From Tetradesmus obliquus (Eukaryota > Chlorophyta > Chlorophyceae > Sphaeropleales > Scenedesmaceae): 64,000 bases of DNA. A program made the translations under genes and the position numbers. The notes under the pieces were generated by a model, which was not told where the DNA came from, ran no database searches, and saw only the letters and a program-made list of their open reading frames with translations. This document shows, piece after piece, positions 34,477 to 45,893 of the stretch; position 1 is the stretch's first letter, and every line of letters begins with the position of its first letter. The stretch covers positions 4,340,001 to 4,404,000 of the forward strand of contig CP126193.1 in NCBI GenBank assembly GCA_030272155.1, given 5' to 3'.

Positions 34477-35686
34477 ATGGACAGCAGGGGCTCGTCCAGG
34501 CCAGAGTCGCGGGCCAGCCAGTACAGCAGCGTCTCCGCTTCTGTCAAACATCAGAGCACTGAGCAGCTTCTGTCGTACATTGCGAAATCAAACAACACGA
34601 TAGTGAGTGACTCTAGCTGTCCAGCGTCCTCACCTAACAACTGCTGCTGGCTGGGCGTTGTTGCTGCCATCGACCAGAAACCGTTTGCAAACATCTAGGA
34701 GCACATCACATGCCGAACTGAGGTCCATATATCACCTTCGGACCAGGCTTGAGCACCAGAAGTGCACTATGAAGCACAGACTAGCTGCCAACTGTACTGC
34801 ACATGGCAACCAGCTACTGGCTGCCAGTGCTGGTACAATCCGATAGTTTGGCAGCCAGTATGCACACTCACCAACACGTTTACGTTTACTTACGCAGAAA
34901 CTGCTTCAAGAGGAGCTGCACAACACCTCACAGTTTGCCATTCAGCTCAGCCGCAAGTATGAAGCGAAGCGTGCTGAGCGGGACCAGGTCATTAAGCAGC
35001 TGCAGGGCCAGCAGAGGTACGCTGCAGTCAGCGCCAGGCTGAAAGCATCCTTGCTTTTAGCGCTGAACCTGACTCCTGTTTTCTAATACTCCAATATGCT
35101 ACGTCTAGGTGCTTGTAAGTGCCTGCTAGCTTGCCACACTGAAGCTGTCAACAGCTGTGCGTGCCTGTTCCCACTGTAGCAGCCTGAACAGTTGTGGCGC
35201 CTGATGCCACTGACGGACGCCTGTCCTGCAGGCACACTGAGAAGCAGCTGGCGCAGCTGCAGGTGCTGGCCGACCATATGGTGCAGCACTGCAGCCGCAG
35301 AGACATGCCGGCTGCAGTGGCAGCAATCGTGTCAGGTGAGCAAGGAGCGTGCTATCTCCACATCCGTACCGTCAGCCGTCGCAATTACTGTTGCAATTGC
35401 CGTCCATAACTGCTATCATCAGTGCTGCTGACGCCTTATACAAGGCCGCATGTAATCGCATCAGTGTAACTGCTGCAGCTCACTGTCAGCCTTGCTTCCC
35501 TTGGCTGCATTGCTGCTTCAAGCAGAGTTTGCTACACCAGCAGCAGTAGCGGCGGCAGTAGCAGCAGGCAACCTACAGCCTCTACCCACCCCTGCGCATG
35601 GCCAGGCAGCAGCTGCAGCTGACGCTGCTTCACAGCTCCCCGGCAAACAACACCAGCTCAAAGGAGGGAGAGCAGATGCTAAATCA

Positions 35687-35717
<31 letters not shown>

Positions 35718-36537
35718 CTGGGAGGATGCACAGTGGAGAGGCTGCAGTAGGTAGCCAGAGCCACAGTAGTCACAGCACTGATGCTGTGGCTGCTGAAGAG
35801 CAGCAGCAGCAGGCGCACGGCAGCAGCAGCAGCAGCAGCCGGCTGCTCAGCAGAAGCCGCGGCGCAAGTTTCCTGGCCAAAATGGAGCAGCAGCAGCAGC
35901 AACAGCAGCAGCAGTGTCCACAGCTGCAGCAGCAGCCAACTGGTGAAGGCTGCCGAGGCACAGTGCATGGGCATGGCGCTAGCAGCCAATCACGCAGCAG
36001 CAGGGAAGCTCATTCCAGCATGTTCGCTGGGAGGAACTCAGCTGTCGCCGCCGCCGCAGCAGCAGCAGCAGGTGTTGTTCAGCCTGGCCAGTCTGCTGAC
36101 CATGCAGTGCAGCTGGGCAGTCAAACATCCATCAGCAGGAGCAGCAGGAGCACCAGCAGGGAGTCAAACAGCAGCGCAGCACTCAGCGAGCGCAGCAGGA
36201 GCAGGCAGCACAGCTCTGCGCTGGAAGCTATGGCGGCAGCTGCCGCAGCGGCAGCAGCGGCTGCAGCAGAAGCAGAGGCTAGGCTGTCCAGCAGTGCACA
36301 GAAGCCACCCGCCCGTGGCCTCTCTGCACCAGTAGCCACAGATGCAATGTTCAGCAGCAGCTCCCCTGCAGAACAGCATGCTCCTGTCCAGCAGCAGCAG
36401 CAGCAGATAGCCAGCAGCAGCAGTCCACACCCCTTCATTCGCACACAGTCTCGGCGGCTGTTCTGCACACCCGCCAGCCCTCCTCCTCCTGCTGCTGCTG
36501 CTGCTGCTGCTGCTGGACATCCCGCTGCTGAAGCCAG

Positions 36538-36569
<32 letters not shown>

Positions 36570-39519
36570 AGCCCAGCAGCCCTGCTGCAGCTGCCTTTGG
36601 CAGCCCCTACAGCAGCTGCAGGTCCAGCTACAGCAGCATGCACAGCGCCGGCAGCCGCAGCACATACGCCAGCCAGGGCTCTCTCACAGCAGCTGCCAGC
36701 TCAGCAGCACTACTGGAACCAGACAGCCCAGCAGCACCAACTCCTAGCTCTGCTGCTGCTGCTGCTGCTGCTGCTGCTCGGAGCTCACCTAGGAGGTTGA
36801 GTCCTCGAGTCAGTCCACAGCGCATCAGCCCACGCGGCCACCACAGCAGCAGGATGAGTGCTGCACCCACGCCCCGCAGCCTGGCAACTCCCCTGGCAGC
36901 AGCAGCAGCAGCAGAGCCACAGGCTGCTGCTGACAAGGCAGCAGCAGCTGCTGAAAAGCCCGCGCCTGCTAGTGCACACTCACAGCAGGCTGCTGCTGCT
37001 GATGTCAGTGAGCACGCTGGCAGCAAAAAGCAGCAGCGTCAGCAGCGCAAGAAGCAGCTGCAGAAGCAGCAGCAGAAGCAGCGGCAGCAGCACAAGCATG
37101 ATGATGCAAAAGCTGACGCGGTTGCGCTCAGCCGCTCAGCCAGCCAGCTGCCATCAGCCATTGACGGCAGCAGGTCAAGTGACAGCGGCAGCAGCAGCAG
37201 CAGCAACGACATGCAGGAAGCGCAACCTCCTCAGGGTGACACCAGTCATGCCACATCTTACTTAGGCATGGTTGGAGGTGCACTGACCAACCTGGCAGCA
37301 TCCGCCTCGCATGCCTCAAAGGCAGCTGCAGTGGCAGTCATGGAGGCCCTGCCCAGCTCCCCTTTCAACAGCTCAGGGGGCGCAGCTCCGCAGGGCAATA
37401 CCGGCAACAGCAGCAAGGCTTCACGGCTGGCATCAAGGCCCCGTAGCACGCCGGCAGCAGCTGCAGCATCAGAGGCGCAGCAGCAGCAGCAGCAGCTTGA
37501 CCGCAGCTGTGAGCTGTCATTGGTGGGCAATGTGCCTGCTGTTTCAAAGGAGAACAGCAGCGGCGCAAGCAGCAGCAGTACAACCGACAGTGCCAGCAGC
37601 AGCGAGTCTGGCGACAGCAGCAGCAGCAGCAGCAGTGAGGAGGGTGAAGATGACAGCCCCACGCCAGCCCTGTTTGCCAGGGCAGCCAGCGGCAGCTTCT
37701 CTGCAGGTGGCAGCGCTGCTGCTACTGCTGCTGCTGCTGCCAGCTGCAGCTTCTCACTCTGGGGCAGCCCCAGCCTCTTCCAGACAGACCCACAGCAGCA
37801 GCAGCAGCAGCACCAGCAGCAGCAGCCCCTGTTCTCGCTAGCTCCTGCTGGCGGCAGCAGCAGCACAGCACCAGGCCCAGCTGCATTTGGGCTTGGGCAG
37901 GGGCCTCAGCAAGCAGCAGCTCAGCAGTTAGACAGGGCAGCATCTGGCTCCCCAGGGCCAGCACGGCGCAGAGCTGCTGCTGCAAGGAGGCGGCAGCAGG
38001 GCGCTACCTCTGCTGCACCGCACCAACAGCAGCAGCAGCAGCAGCAGGAGTTGGAGAGCCAAGCAGTGGATGGTCGCTGGCCTGCATTGCAGGCAGGTCC
38101 TGCTGTGAGCAGCGGCAATCCAAGCAGCAGCAATACTGCTGGCGCTGGCACTGCTGAGCCAAAGGGTGGTGGTGGCAGCGGTGCTGGGCCGCGCTCACGC
38201 AGCGCTGGCGGCAGCAGCAGGTCTGGCACGCCTCCCCGCCGAGTGCCTGTGCTGACCAAGTGAGTGGCCGGCGTATCCATAGCAATTACTATAAGACGTA
38301 AATCTTTCATGCGCTGCAGCGTTATGCTTTTTGTGTGTGGCCTGAAAGTCAGGGCAAAGAAGATGGACCAACGTGATGTTAGCATTTGTCTCAGGCCTCT
38401 GACACGGCGGGCATCCGGCCAGCGCATCCTACACATGTGCTGCCCAGGTGTCCACAGCAGTAGCCTAGGGCTTGCTCATTCAGCTGCTTTTCCTCATATA
38501 AAACTGCTGCTGTGTGAAGTTGCATCCTCCTGATTCTAAGCCCTGCCTGCCTGCCCTGCTGGCGTGCCAGGTACTTTGCTGGCCGGGCCCAGGGGCTGCC
38601 TGAGCAGGAGGCAAAACAAGTGCTGCAGGAGGAGCCATGCAGCGGCAGCAGCAGCAGCAGTGACGGCAGCGATGCTGAAATCAGCAGCGAGGCAGACTAT
38701 GAAGATGCCGAGGAGGGCAGCAGCAGGGGCAGCAGCTGCACAGGCGAGGGCCAGGGCAGCGGCGCTGCTGCTCCATCCGTACGAATACCATCATCATCAG
38801 CAGCAGGTGAAGCGGCAGATGCTGCAGCGCAAGACAGCAGCAGGCGCAGCAGCAGCCACGAAGCGGGTGGCACTCCTCCGCGCAGCCCTGGCTGGGGAGG
38901 CCTGCTGACTAGGCTGGCTTCAGTGGGCGGCGCTGCAGCAGCAGCACTGTCGCCTAAGCGCAGGTCGGGGCCCTGCGTGCCACCTTGGGCGGATGGCAGA
39001 GCAAGCAACAGTGATGATGCAGGTGACCCACCAGCAGCAGCAGCTGCTGCTGCTGCTGCAGTGCGCAGTGCATCAGGGTCACCCACACCCAAGCCGAGCA
39101 TCGCGGTGCATGCAGCAGCTGGTGCTGGTGCGGTTGACGCTGACGGCAGCAGCAGCAGCTCAGATGATGAGGAGGATGCATCTGCTTCTAGCAGCTGTGA
39201 TTCTGAGGATGAGGGCAGCACTTGCAGCTCTGACAATGGCCAGGCTGCTGCAGGGCGTGCTGCCCAGGAACAAGAGCAGGAAGCCTCAGGCAGCAGCAGC
39301 GATAGTGACGCCAGCAGTGGCAGCGGCCGCAGCAGCAGCGCCGGAGGACGTGCTGGTACAAACCCGTTTGGCGTGCTGCAGTGCAGCGGCAGCGATGATG
39401 ATGGCAGCTCAGACGGCTCAGATGATGACACTTCCTCTCAGGAGGAAGATACAGGGGAGGGGGACGAAGAAGAAGAGGAAGGAAGCAGTGGGAGTGAGCA
39501 GGAAGAGGAGTCTGATTGA
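34477..39519 (+). CDS. Unrecognised large Ser/Ala/Gln-rich protein with N-terminal coiled coil and acidic tail
   Basis: Five exons close in phase: 34477-34602, 34898-35016, 35232-35335, 35526-38259, 38571-39519 (1343 aa). Residues 1-115 look structured: STEQLLSYIAKSN, then EELHNTSQFAIQLSRKYEAK and TEKQLAQLQVLADHM, likely coiled coil. About 116-1000 is disordered, with polyQ, polyA and polyS runs, an SPRRLSPRVSPQRISPRG patch with repeated Ser-Pro-Arg, and a very basic KKQQRQQRKKQLQKQQQKQ stretch. After PPRRVPVLTKYFAGRAQGLP follows a Ser/Asp/Glu-rich C-terminus ending in EEESD. The charge pattern suggests a nuclear or RNA-linked scaffold, but no domain supports a function. The start codon is an inference from phase and coiled-coil continuity. 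Confidence 0.65.
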
Positions 39520-39802
39520 CGGGCTGATGGGGCGCAGAGCTGGTTTTGCCCTCACTGGTTGAACCTGGCCGATTTCAATTGGCGTGCAGCATTGTCAGTA
39601 TTGCTTCCTGCTGCAGTTGCCTTTCGTTGCAGCATTGCGCTCAGAAAGCTTTCAATTTGAGCCAGTTGAAGTTGACGTGGCCACCATTGTGACGTGGAAA
39701 TTACTTCTGTACCTTGTTTACAACCATGACGTCATGTTTCGACTCTCACTACCAGCGTGCTGCGCGTTGTGTAGCCAGACAGCACGTAGGCGCCAGGGTT
39801 GA

Positions 39803-39807
39803 TGTAA
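39803..39807 (+). terminator. Candidate TGTAA poly(A) signal
   Basis: TGTAA, the usual chlorophycean polyadenylation signal, 284 nt after the stop codon of the gene ending at 39519. Confidence 0.4.
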
Positions 39808-40048
39808 CATGCTTAACAGGCAGTTGAACTTCAACTATGCTAGTTGGGTACTACAGCTTGATGTGGCTGTCAGCTGATAGCCTGCAGGCGGGTAACGAGC
39901 CCATCATCACGGTGATCATCTATCGTGTTACATTTCAAGCCATGGTAACAATCTCGTCGGCCCCGCACCCCAATGGAGCGCAAAGAGGAAGGAGAACACG
40001 ATACAAAGCATGAACCGCTGTCTCGTGAGCGTGATGGCAAGAGCATGC

Positions 40049-40053
40049 TTACA
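40049..40053 (-). terminator. Candidate TGTAA poly(A) signal (minus strand)
   Basis: TTACA on the plus strand, i.e. TGTAA on the minus strand, about 255 nt after the stop of the gene ending at 40309. Confidence 0.4.
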
Positions 40054-40308
40054 GGAACTGCTAGGCAGCTGCTATACTATAGTGGCACTAGGCCATGACT
40101 CAGGCCAAGCACACTCTGGCACAACATGCCGCGGATGCGGCAACATCTTGCTGTGTTGCTGGTACTCTTGCTGCCTGGTCAATTGCACGCAGTGCACACC
40201 AACCAACACAAGCCGCACTGCGGCATGTGGCACATCGCCAGTTGCTAACAAACAAGGCGTACAACGGCGCTGCAGGCTCCTGGCGGCTGTGCTACATCAT
40301 CCAACACC

Positions 40309-42304
40309 TCACACCCAAGAGTGTGCTCGCCAGCCCAGCTTCCTCAGGCTGTGAAACAGCTTAAATGCATCTGCCAGCTTTTTCTTTTCGTCCACGGTGC
40401 CGGCCCAGCCCAGCTGCACCATGGGCTGGAAATTCACATGATATTCCAGGAAGAACTCATCCACCAGGGCAGCGGCAGCAGCGTCACTGGAGAGGCTTGA
40501 CAAGATGCTGTTCTCTGCTGCGTAGTTGTCGATGTCCAGCTTGAAGGCGACAAAGTCAGCCGCCTGTGCAATGGACTTGAGGATGCGCACCTGCAAAAGG
40601 TAAAGCAGCAGCACAGCCACAATCCTACCATGGTTGTCAGGGTACCAGTGGGTGCCCTGATGCAGTATAACGGGCAGTGACAACTTAATTTGATCATGCC
40701 TTGCAAGGCCACATGGTGTGCTATGCTTGGAGCAGCGCCAGATCCTGTACGCTATGCACGCACGCCGTGTGCCAAGCAGCGCTGCAGTCTCTGCACAGTT
40801 CAAGCGATATACTCAGCAGCACCGCAGCGCACTCACCGGGTGTGAGGCGTCGCTGTAGTCTGTGCCTGCTGGGATGTTGAAGTACTGGTACTTGTGGAAC
40901 AGCTCCTTGGGCAGCTGCGCAAAGATGGCACTCGGCGGGCTGACTGGCACAGCCTCCCACAGCAGTAGCCGGTCCATGCTGATGCCGCGCTGCTCATAGC
41001 TCCTGCAGCAGCACAGGCAGCAGCACGTAAGGTAAGGTTTTGAACTAAATGGTTGGAATGTGTGCTTTACGCAGAATGCTGTGCTGTACTGCTGCACAAC
41101 TGCCACACAGCATATGCCATCCAGCATAGCAAGATGTGCAGCGAGGCCTGCCAGCAGCACCACTATCAGCTGGCTTGCAGTTGCTGCTGCAAGCAGTTAA
41201 ATGCATATTAGGGCTCGCTAACACCCAGGCTGCTCCTGCAAGCACTAATAGGGCTGTTCCTGCAAGTACATCAGGGCTGCTCCTGCAAGCACATCAGGGC
41301 TGCTCCTGCAAGCACAACAGGGCTGCTCCTGCAAGCACAACAGGGCTGCTCCTGCAAGCACATCAGGGCTGCTCCTGCAAGCACAACAGGGCTGCTCCTG
41401 CAAGCACAACAGGTATGCTCCTGCAAGCACGTCAGCACAGTGAACCAGGGACCGTCTCCCATGCCTTCTCTGCTTCTTGCGATCTCGCTGACTGTGTCAT
41501 GTTGGTGTTGCAGCTCAGCGTCTGCCCCGCCACTCACACAACTTGGAAGGTAATCAAGCCGCTGATTCACCCGCCCCACCACTGACTCGCCCACCTGTAG
41601 AACCATGCCTGCCCAATTGAGTTGGGGCGAGCCTCCCAGCGGGTGGCACCTAAGTCCATGTAAATGGCCTGGCAGCTCCTGTTGTGGCATGGCTCATCAT
41701 TGCCATCAGCAGCTTGAGCACGCAGCGCCAGCGCATCCTTCTGGTTTGCAATCAGCAGGTAGCCCCTGTCAAAGAGGTCAGCCCCCATGCCGCAAAGTGC
41801 ATGCGGGTGGCGCAGGCCATGTGCGAGCGGCTCTATCCATGTTGTGATCACTTCTGGCTGCTGCTGCCCGGGGCAGGTTGTGGCGGTGATGAACTTGGAA
41901 AACACTTCTGGATCGTACTGGATTCCCTGCTTGCCAGCCCCTTCAGCAGCTAGTGTGTCCAGCCAGATCTTGATCCATTGCTGCTGCTGTGCTGACTTGA
42001 CTGTTTTGCAGAAGCTGTCCTGCCATGTTGCAACGCTGTCTAGCCATGCCTGCTCAAATGCCGATGATACGTAGGTTGTCTGTGTTGTGCATGGCTGCTG
42101 CTGCTGCTGTTTGCCGCCTGCAGCGCGCCCGGCTGCTTTGAGGCTGACACTGATGCTGTCATTGCTGGCTGCTGCTGCACATCGCTCCACCCCTGGTGAG
42201 CTGTACAGAAAAGTCACCAAGGTGATGACACACACTGCCAGTGCCACCTGGTACATGCGCACAGCAGGGCTACGGCCTGGCTGTGTGGATATAGGCAGCT
42301 TCAT
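40309..42304 (-). CDS. Single-pass membrane protein of an uncharacterised algal family
   Basis: Three exons close in phase: 42304-41595, 41002-40837, 40590-40309 (385 aa). A short N-terminal tail precedes one hydrophobic segment (VALAVCVITLVTFLY, about residues 18-32), giving a type II signal-anchor topology and a lumenal or extracellular catalytic-like part. Motif-like stretches are AIYMDLGATRWE, IGQAWFYRW, LLLWEAVP, FNIPAGTDYSD, DFVAFKLDIDN and DEFFLEYHV. This order resembles proteins found in algae and some other protists without assigned function. The spacing of the Asp/Glu-containing strands recalls a Rossmann-like methyltransferase fold (inference). Cysteines and NRS/NDS sequons fit the secretory pathway. 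Intron 1 contains a minisatellite. Confidence 0.65.
41227..41440. repeat. 23-24-bp minisatellite, about nine copies, in an intron
   Basis: Units of GGCTGCTCCTGCAAGCACA plus ACA/TCA repeat head to tail, diverging at both ends of the array. Located in intron 1 of the minus-strand gene at 40309-42304. Although open in one frame, it is non-coding in the model. Confidence 0.92.
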
Positions 42305-43040
42305 GACTGCAAGACTGTTCGGTGTAGGCTGGTTGCTGCAGCCTCCAGGCCCAGTCCGTAGACGTTGCCAAACTGTGCTAGCACCGGCTCAACCGCACAG
42401 CAGCTGACTTGAGCTGTCCCTGCATGTGTACAGAGCAGTTGGCAGAGGCGATCTGAGCTAAGACGGATTGCAGGTGGTCCTGAGCGGAGCAATGACATTG
42501 CTAGGAGTTCGTGGTTCGGCACACCTACTATCTTCTCCCATCAACAGCCTGATTGTTCAAGCCCGTGTTGGTTGCGTTGTGTTCTGCAGGACATATAAGT
42601 CACACGCCTGACGTGCACAGCAGGGGTCATTCAGATTATCAATCAGCAGCATCTTTGCTCCGTCTGCAGTTGAGCTGAACAAACTGCCATGCGTCGGGCG
42701 TCTTGTTGCTCACCTTTTGCTGCCGACCGTCAAGCTTTGAGTGTGACGCTTGACTAGCACACCTACGCTTCCAGACAAAGTAAAGCAATTGCAACAAATA
42801 TGTGCGCGTCGAAATGATGTTTCAGTTGATCGCGCACTGTTCACCCGTGGTTCCGCCAAAGTCCTTGTTACCTTGGACGAAGCGGTTTTTTCACAGAGAT
42901 TCCCGTTCGCCAATTTGAGCAGCGCATTACATACTGTTTAGCGTAGTGGTCCAGCCGTACGCCATTTCCAAGGCAGCCTTGCCGTGCTGGTCAACTGACG
43001 AACTTCGAAATACCAGACTGAACAGCAAGCACGGACGACC
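42305..43040. other. Spacer between two minus-strand genes
   Basis: No gene supported. It holds the promoter side of the 42304 gene and the 3' flank of the CSN8 gene. Confidence 0.5.
42927..42931 (-). terminator. Candidate TGTAA poly(A) signal of CSN8
   Basis: TTACA on the plus strand (TGTAA on the minus strand), about 110 nt downstream of the CSN8 stop codon. Confidence 0.4.
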
Positions 43041-43805
43041 TCAGCTCTCTAGGTGCACCATGTACTGCGCAAGCTGCCGCAGGTTCTCATAGCCCTCCAG
43101 GTCAACGTCTGCCGCCTGTTGCAGCGCTGTGTGGTACATGCCGCTCTCCATGTCCTGCTTCCAGCCCGCTGGCTCCACCAGGTGCGCCACCTCGCCCTCA
43201 CTCACGCCCAGCAGCAGCGCTGCCTTGGCTGGGGACAGCAGCGAGTAGCCCTCGCTGAGCAGCGCCAGCATGTCGCTGCGCGTCTTGGCCACCAGCGCGT
43301 CAACAAAGGGCCGCACCTGCGCCAAGCATGCAGCAGCGGGAGCACAAGCCATTACAATGCCGCTGTACTGTACCCATTCAACATCACACGGCAGTGTTTC
43401 ATCTGACAGCTGCTGCTGCTGCTGCTGCTCCTTCTGGCGATGCCAGCAACCTGTTCACCCAAGCCGATCAGTGATACTGTCCCTGTAGTGCAGTGCACCA
43501 CGCCTCCTGCTGCAGGACCGCTGCAAGCAGTGCTGCATAGGGATTGCCAATACTCTGCTGATGTTGCTGCCAGCACTGCTGCTGGTGCTCTTGAGGTGCA
43601 CAGCTGCCGCCACTGCTAGGCACTACTGCTGTTGCTCCTGCAGGTGCACAGGCGCCGCCACTGCCGGGCACTAGTGATGCTGCAGCTGCCTCCCACCTGT
43701 GGGCTCCACTGGTAGCCCTGCAGCGCCTGCCAGATGCCCTGGTAGTGCTGGTTCCAAAAGTACTGCAGCAGCCGCCACACAGCATCCAGCTCAGGGTTGG
43801 CCTGC

Positions 43806-43845
<40 letters not shown>

Positions 43846-44733
43846 GAGCACATGCACAAGAGCAACAGGCAAGGATGTCTTGCCAAGCGAGGAAGCTACT
43901 GCAGGCATCTGCTGCTGTTGTGGCCGCTGTGGCAGCAGCAAGAAGTGCAGCTGGCACAAGAAAATGCAGCTGGCACTTGATGCAGATGTTGTGTGCAGAT
44001 TGCGCAGCGGCTGATGCCACAGGCTGTGCATTCCTTTGACAAGCCTCTTGTTGACACATTTACTGATCCAAATGTAGGGATTGTGCGCTGCGCTACTATC
44101 TGGCAGACTAGCAGAAAACATGAGTGCTGCTGTTCAGCAACAGCAGTGCCAGCAGCGGCATGGTCTGCTGCCCGTCTGGTAGCGAGTGCTGCGATCTGCT
44201 GCGCTTGCTTAGCAAGCCGCGCTTGCTTAGCAAGCCGCGCTTGCTGCACTGCTGTTCAGCTGCTGCAGCTACCACAGCACTCACCCGCTTCACGTCAATA
44301 GGCAGGCGCTTCCACAGGAAACGAGCATCCTCCCTGCAACAGCAGGAGTTGTGCAGAAAAACTACTGGGATCTGACACAGCACACATGCGCTGTTGCATG
44401 TGCAGCTGCATGCGAGGGCGGCAGCTGAAGATCAGCACTGCTTCGCATGGTGGATCTTGCCTTTCCAACCACTTACAGCTGCTGGTTATACATCAGCCCT
44501 AGAAGATGTAGTGTGTGCGGCCACTGGTTGAGCACGTCTGGGTTGCTGGACTGCAAGGGCACATCCAGCAGCAGAGTAAGGCCTCTGCACATCGCCCGCG
44601 AACTGTACATAGTCTGATATGGATGTGTTATGTGTACCTCCAGCTCTGCTGCGTCTAGTATAGGGGCTACGCTGTCAAATTGCTGATTTGCTAAAGCAGA
44701 CTGTAGTGCTGCTTCTACTGCTGGATTAGCCAT
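43041..44733 (-). CDS. CSN8: COP9 signalosome subunit 8
   Basis: Subunit of the nuclear COP9 signalosome, which removes NEDD8/RUB from cullins. Four exons close in phase: 44733-44477, 44333-44285, 43801-43697, 43316-43041 (228 aa; the family is usually around 200 aa). It has the CSN8/PSMD8/eIF3k-type helical repeat, with the signature ARFLWKRLP encoded by the 49-nt second exon. Then come LDAVWRLLQYFWNQHY and a winged-helix part, SEGYSLLSPAKAALLLGVSEGEV. The N-terminus HLLGLMYNQQL fits the family. A CTG tract (sense strand) precedes the exon at 43801. It is head to head with the ankyrin gene. Confidence 0.85.
44203..44245. repeat. 18-bp palindromic unit repeated in tandem in a CSN8 intron
   Basis: GCTTGCTTAGCAAGCCGC occurs at 44203-44220 and 44221-44238, followed by a partial third copy. 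Each unit contains GCTTGC and GCAAGC as a 6-bp stem around TTA. Confidence 0.85.
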
Positions 44734-45310
44734 CCCAACGACACAGGAGCTGCAGCTAAGTTTTGATCAGTTGTATAGCAACACGTCAGCGGCAACTATG
44801 CAACGATCAAGAGCGTGGTCGTAGGCAAAGGTTCAATCAGGTGTTTAGTGCAAGACATGCAGCAGATAAGAACGCTGGACAAGAAGACGATAAAAAACTC
44901 GGATCACAAGTTTACTGATACATATTGTCGAGGAGCAGCGGCTTGGGCATGCGAGTGACAAGGCTGGTGACAAGTGACTGTACCTCAGCTCGTCCTGCCA
45001 TGTACAGGTCGCGCCCTAGCCCCTTCTGCGAGGCTAGCGGGCATCACAGCTGATTCTGGGGTCATCTTAAGACAACAGCTACGGACAACACGGCAATCTG
45101 CTGCAGACACATCACCATCTCTTGCTGCTCCAGACCCCTGAACACAAACCAGCACTGCTGCAGTGCAGTGCTTGCAGTGCAATCCCAACCACGACACGCT
45201 GCTAGCATCTAGCTATTGCTATTCTCCTGGACGCTGCTATTGGCAGCTGCAACACGGGCACACTCAGTGCGCAAGCGCAGCAGAGGGCAGTGCAGGCAGT
45301 GTAGCACAGC
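44734..45310. promoter_or_regulatory. Divergent 5' region of CSN8 and the ankyrin-repeat gene
   Basis: 577 bp between the two start codons, with no gene in it. No specific motif can be defended. Confidence 0.45.
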
Positions 45311-45856
45311 ATGCAGGGCGCGCCAGCACCGCCAGACAGGAACAGCCTGATCCTGGCACTGGCCAGAGACAACAGGCCAGATGACCTGCAGAAAGCCATT
45401 GACGCAGGCATACCTGTCAGCTACGCCAACAGGGTGAGTGCTTGTCCACTGCATGCGCCAGCTTCCTGGATGGCCAGCAGCAGGGTGTCCATGCTGGCCT
45501 AGCAAGGCTCCGGTTCCCTACTGCAAGTGCTGGGCTTTGCAGTTACTTCCTTGATATGTGTCAATGGTGTTGCAACATAATCTGTGCAGATGGGCCAGAC
45601 AGCGATGCATGTGGCTGCGCTGTGGGGCCACCAAGAGGCAATAAAGGTGCTGGTGGCAAACGGGGCAGACGTGAAGGCAACCAACAGCAGGTACATGTGC
45701 ACAGCATCACAGCAGATTGCTTGTGTAATGGCTGACGCTGTTGACAGTGGCCAAGCTGTGCTTGCTCCCAGCTTGAGGGCTGAGCAGCAAGTCAAGTGAA
45801 AGCTGGAGGGGAAACAGCACATGACAGCACAGGCCTGACAATCGGCCAGCGGCGGC

Positions 45857-45893
<37 letters not shown>

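Larger units (their letters stand above)
39520..40308. other. Spacer between two convergent genes
   Basis: No gene recognised. It contains plausible poly(A) signals for both neighbours (39803-39807 plus, 40049-40053 minus). Confidence 0.5.

Noticed and set aside
34201-34551. Minus-strand ORF as an upstream exon of the 34167 gene
   Set aside because: It is antisense to the first exon of the plus-strand gene at 34477, which joins in phase to its coiled-coil exons.
41245-41430. Cys/Ser-repeat ORF at the minisatellite
   Set aside because: It is a translation of a 23-24-bp tandem repeat inside an intron, with no start context or splice support.
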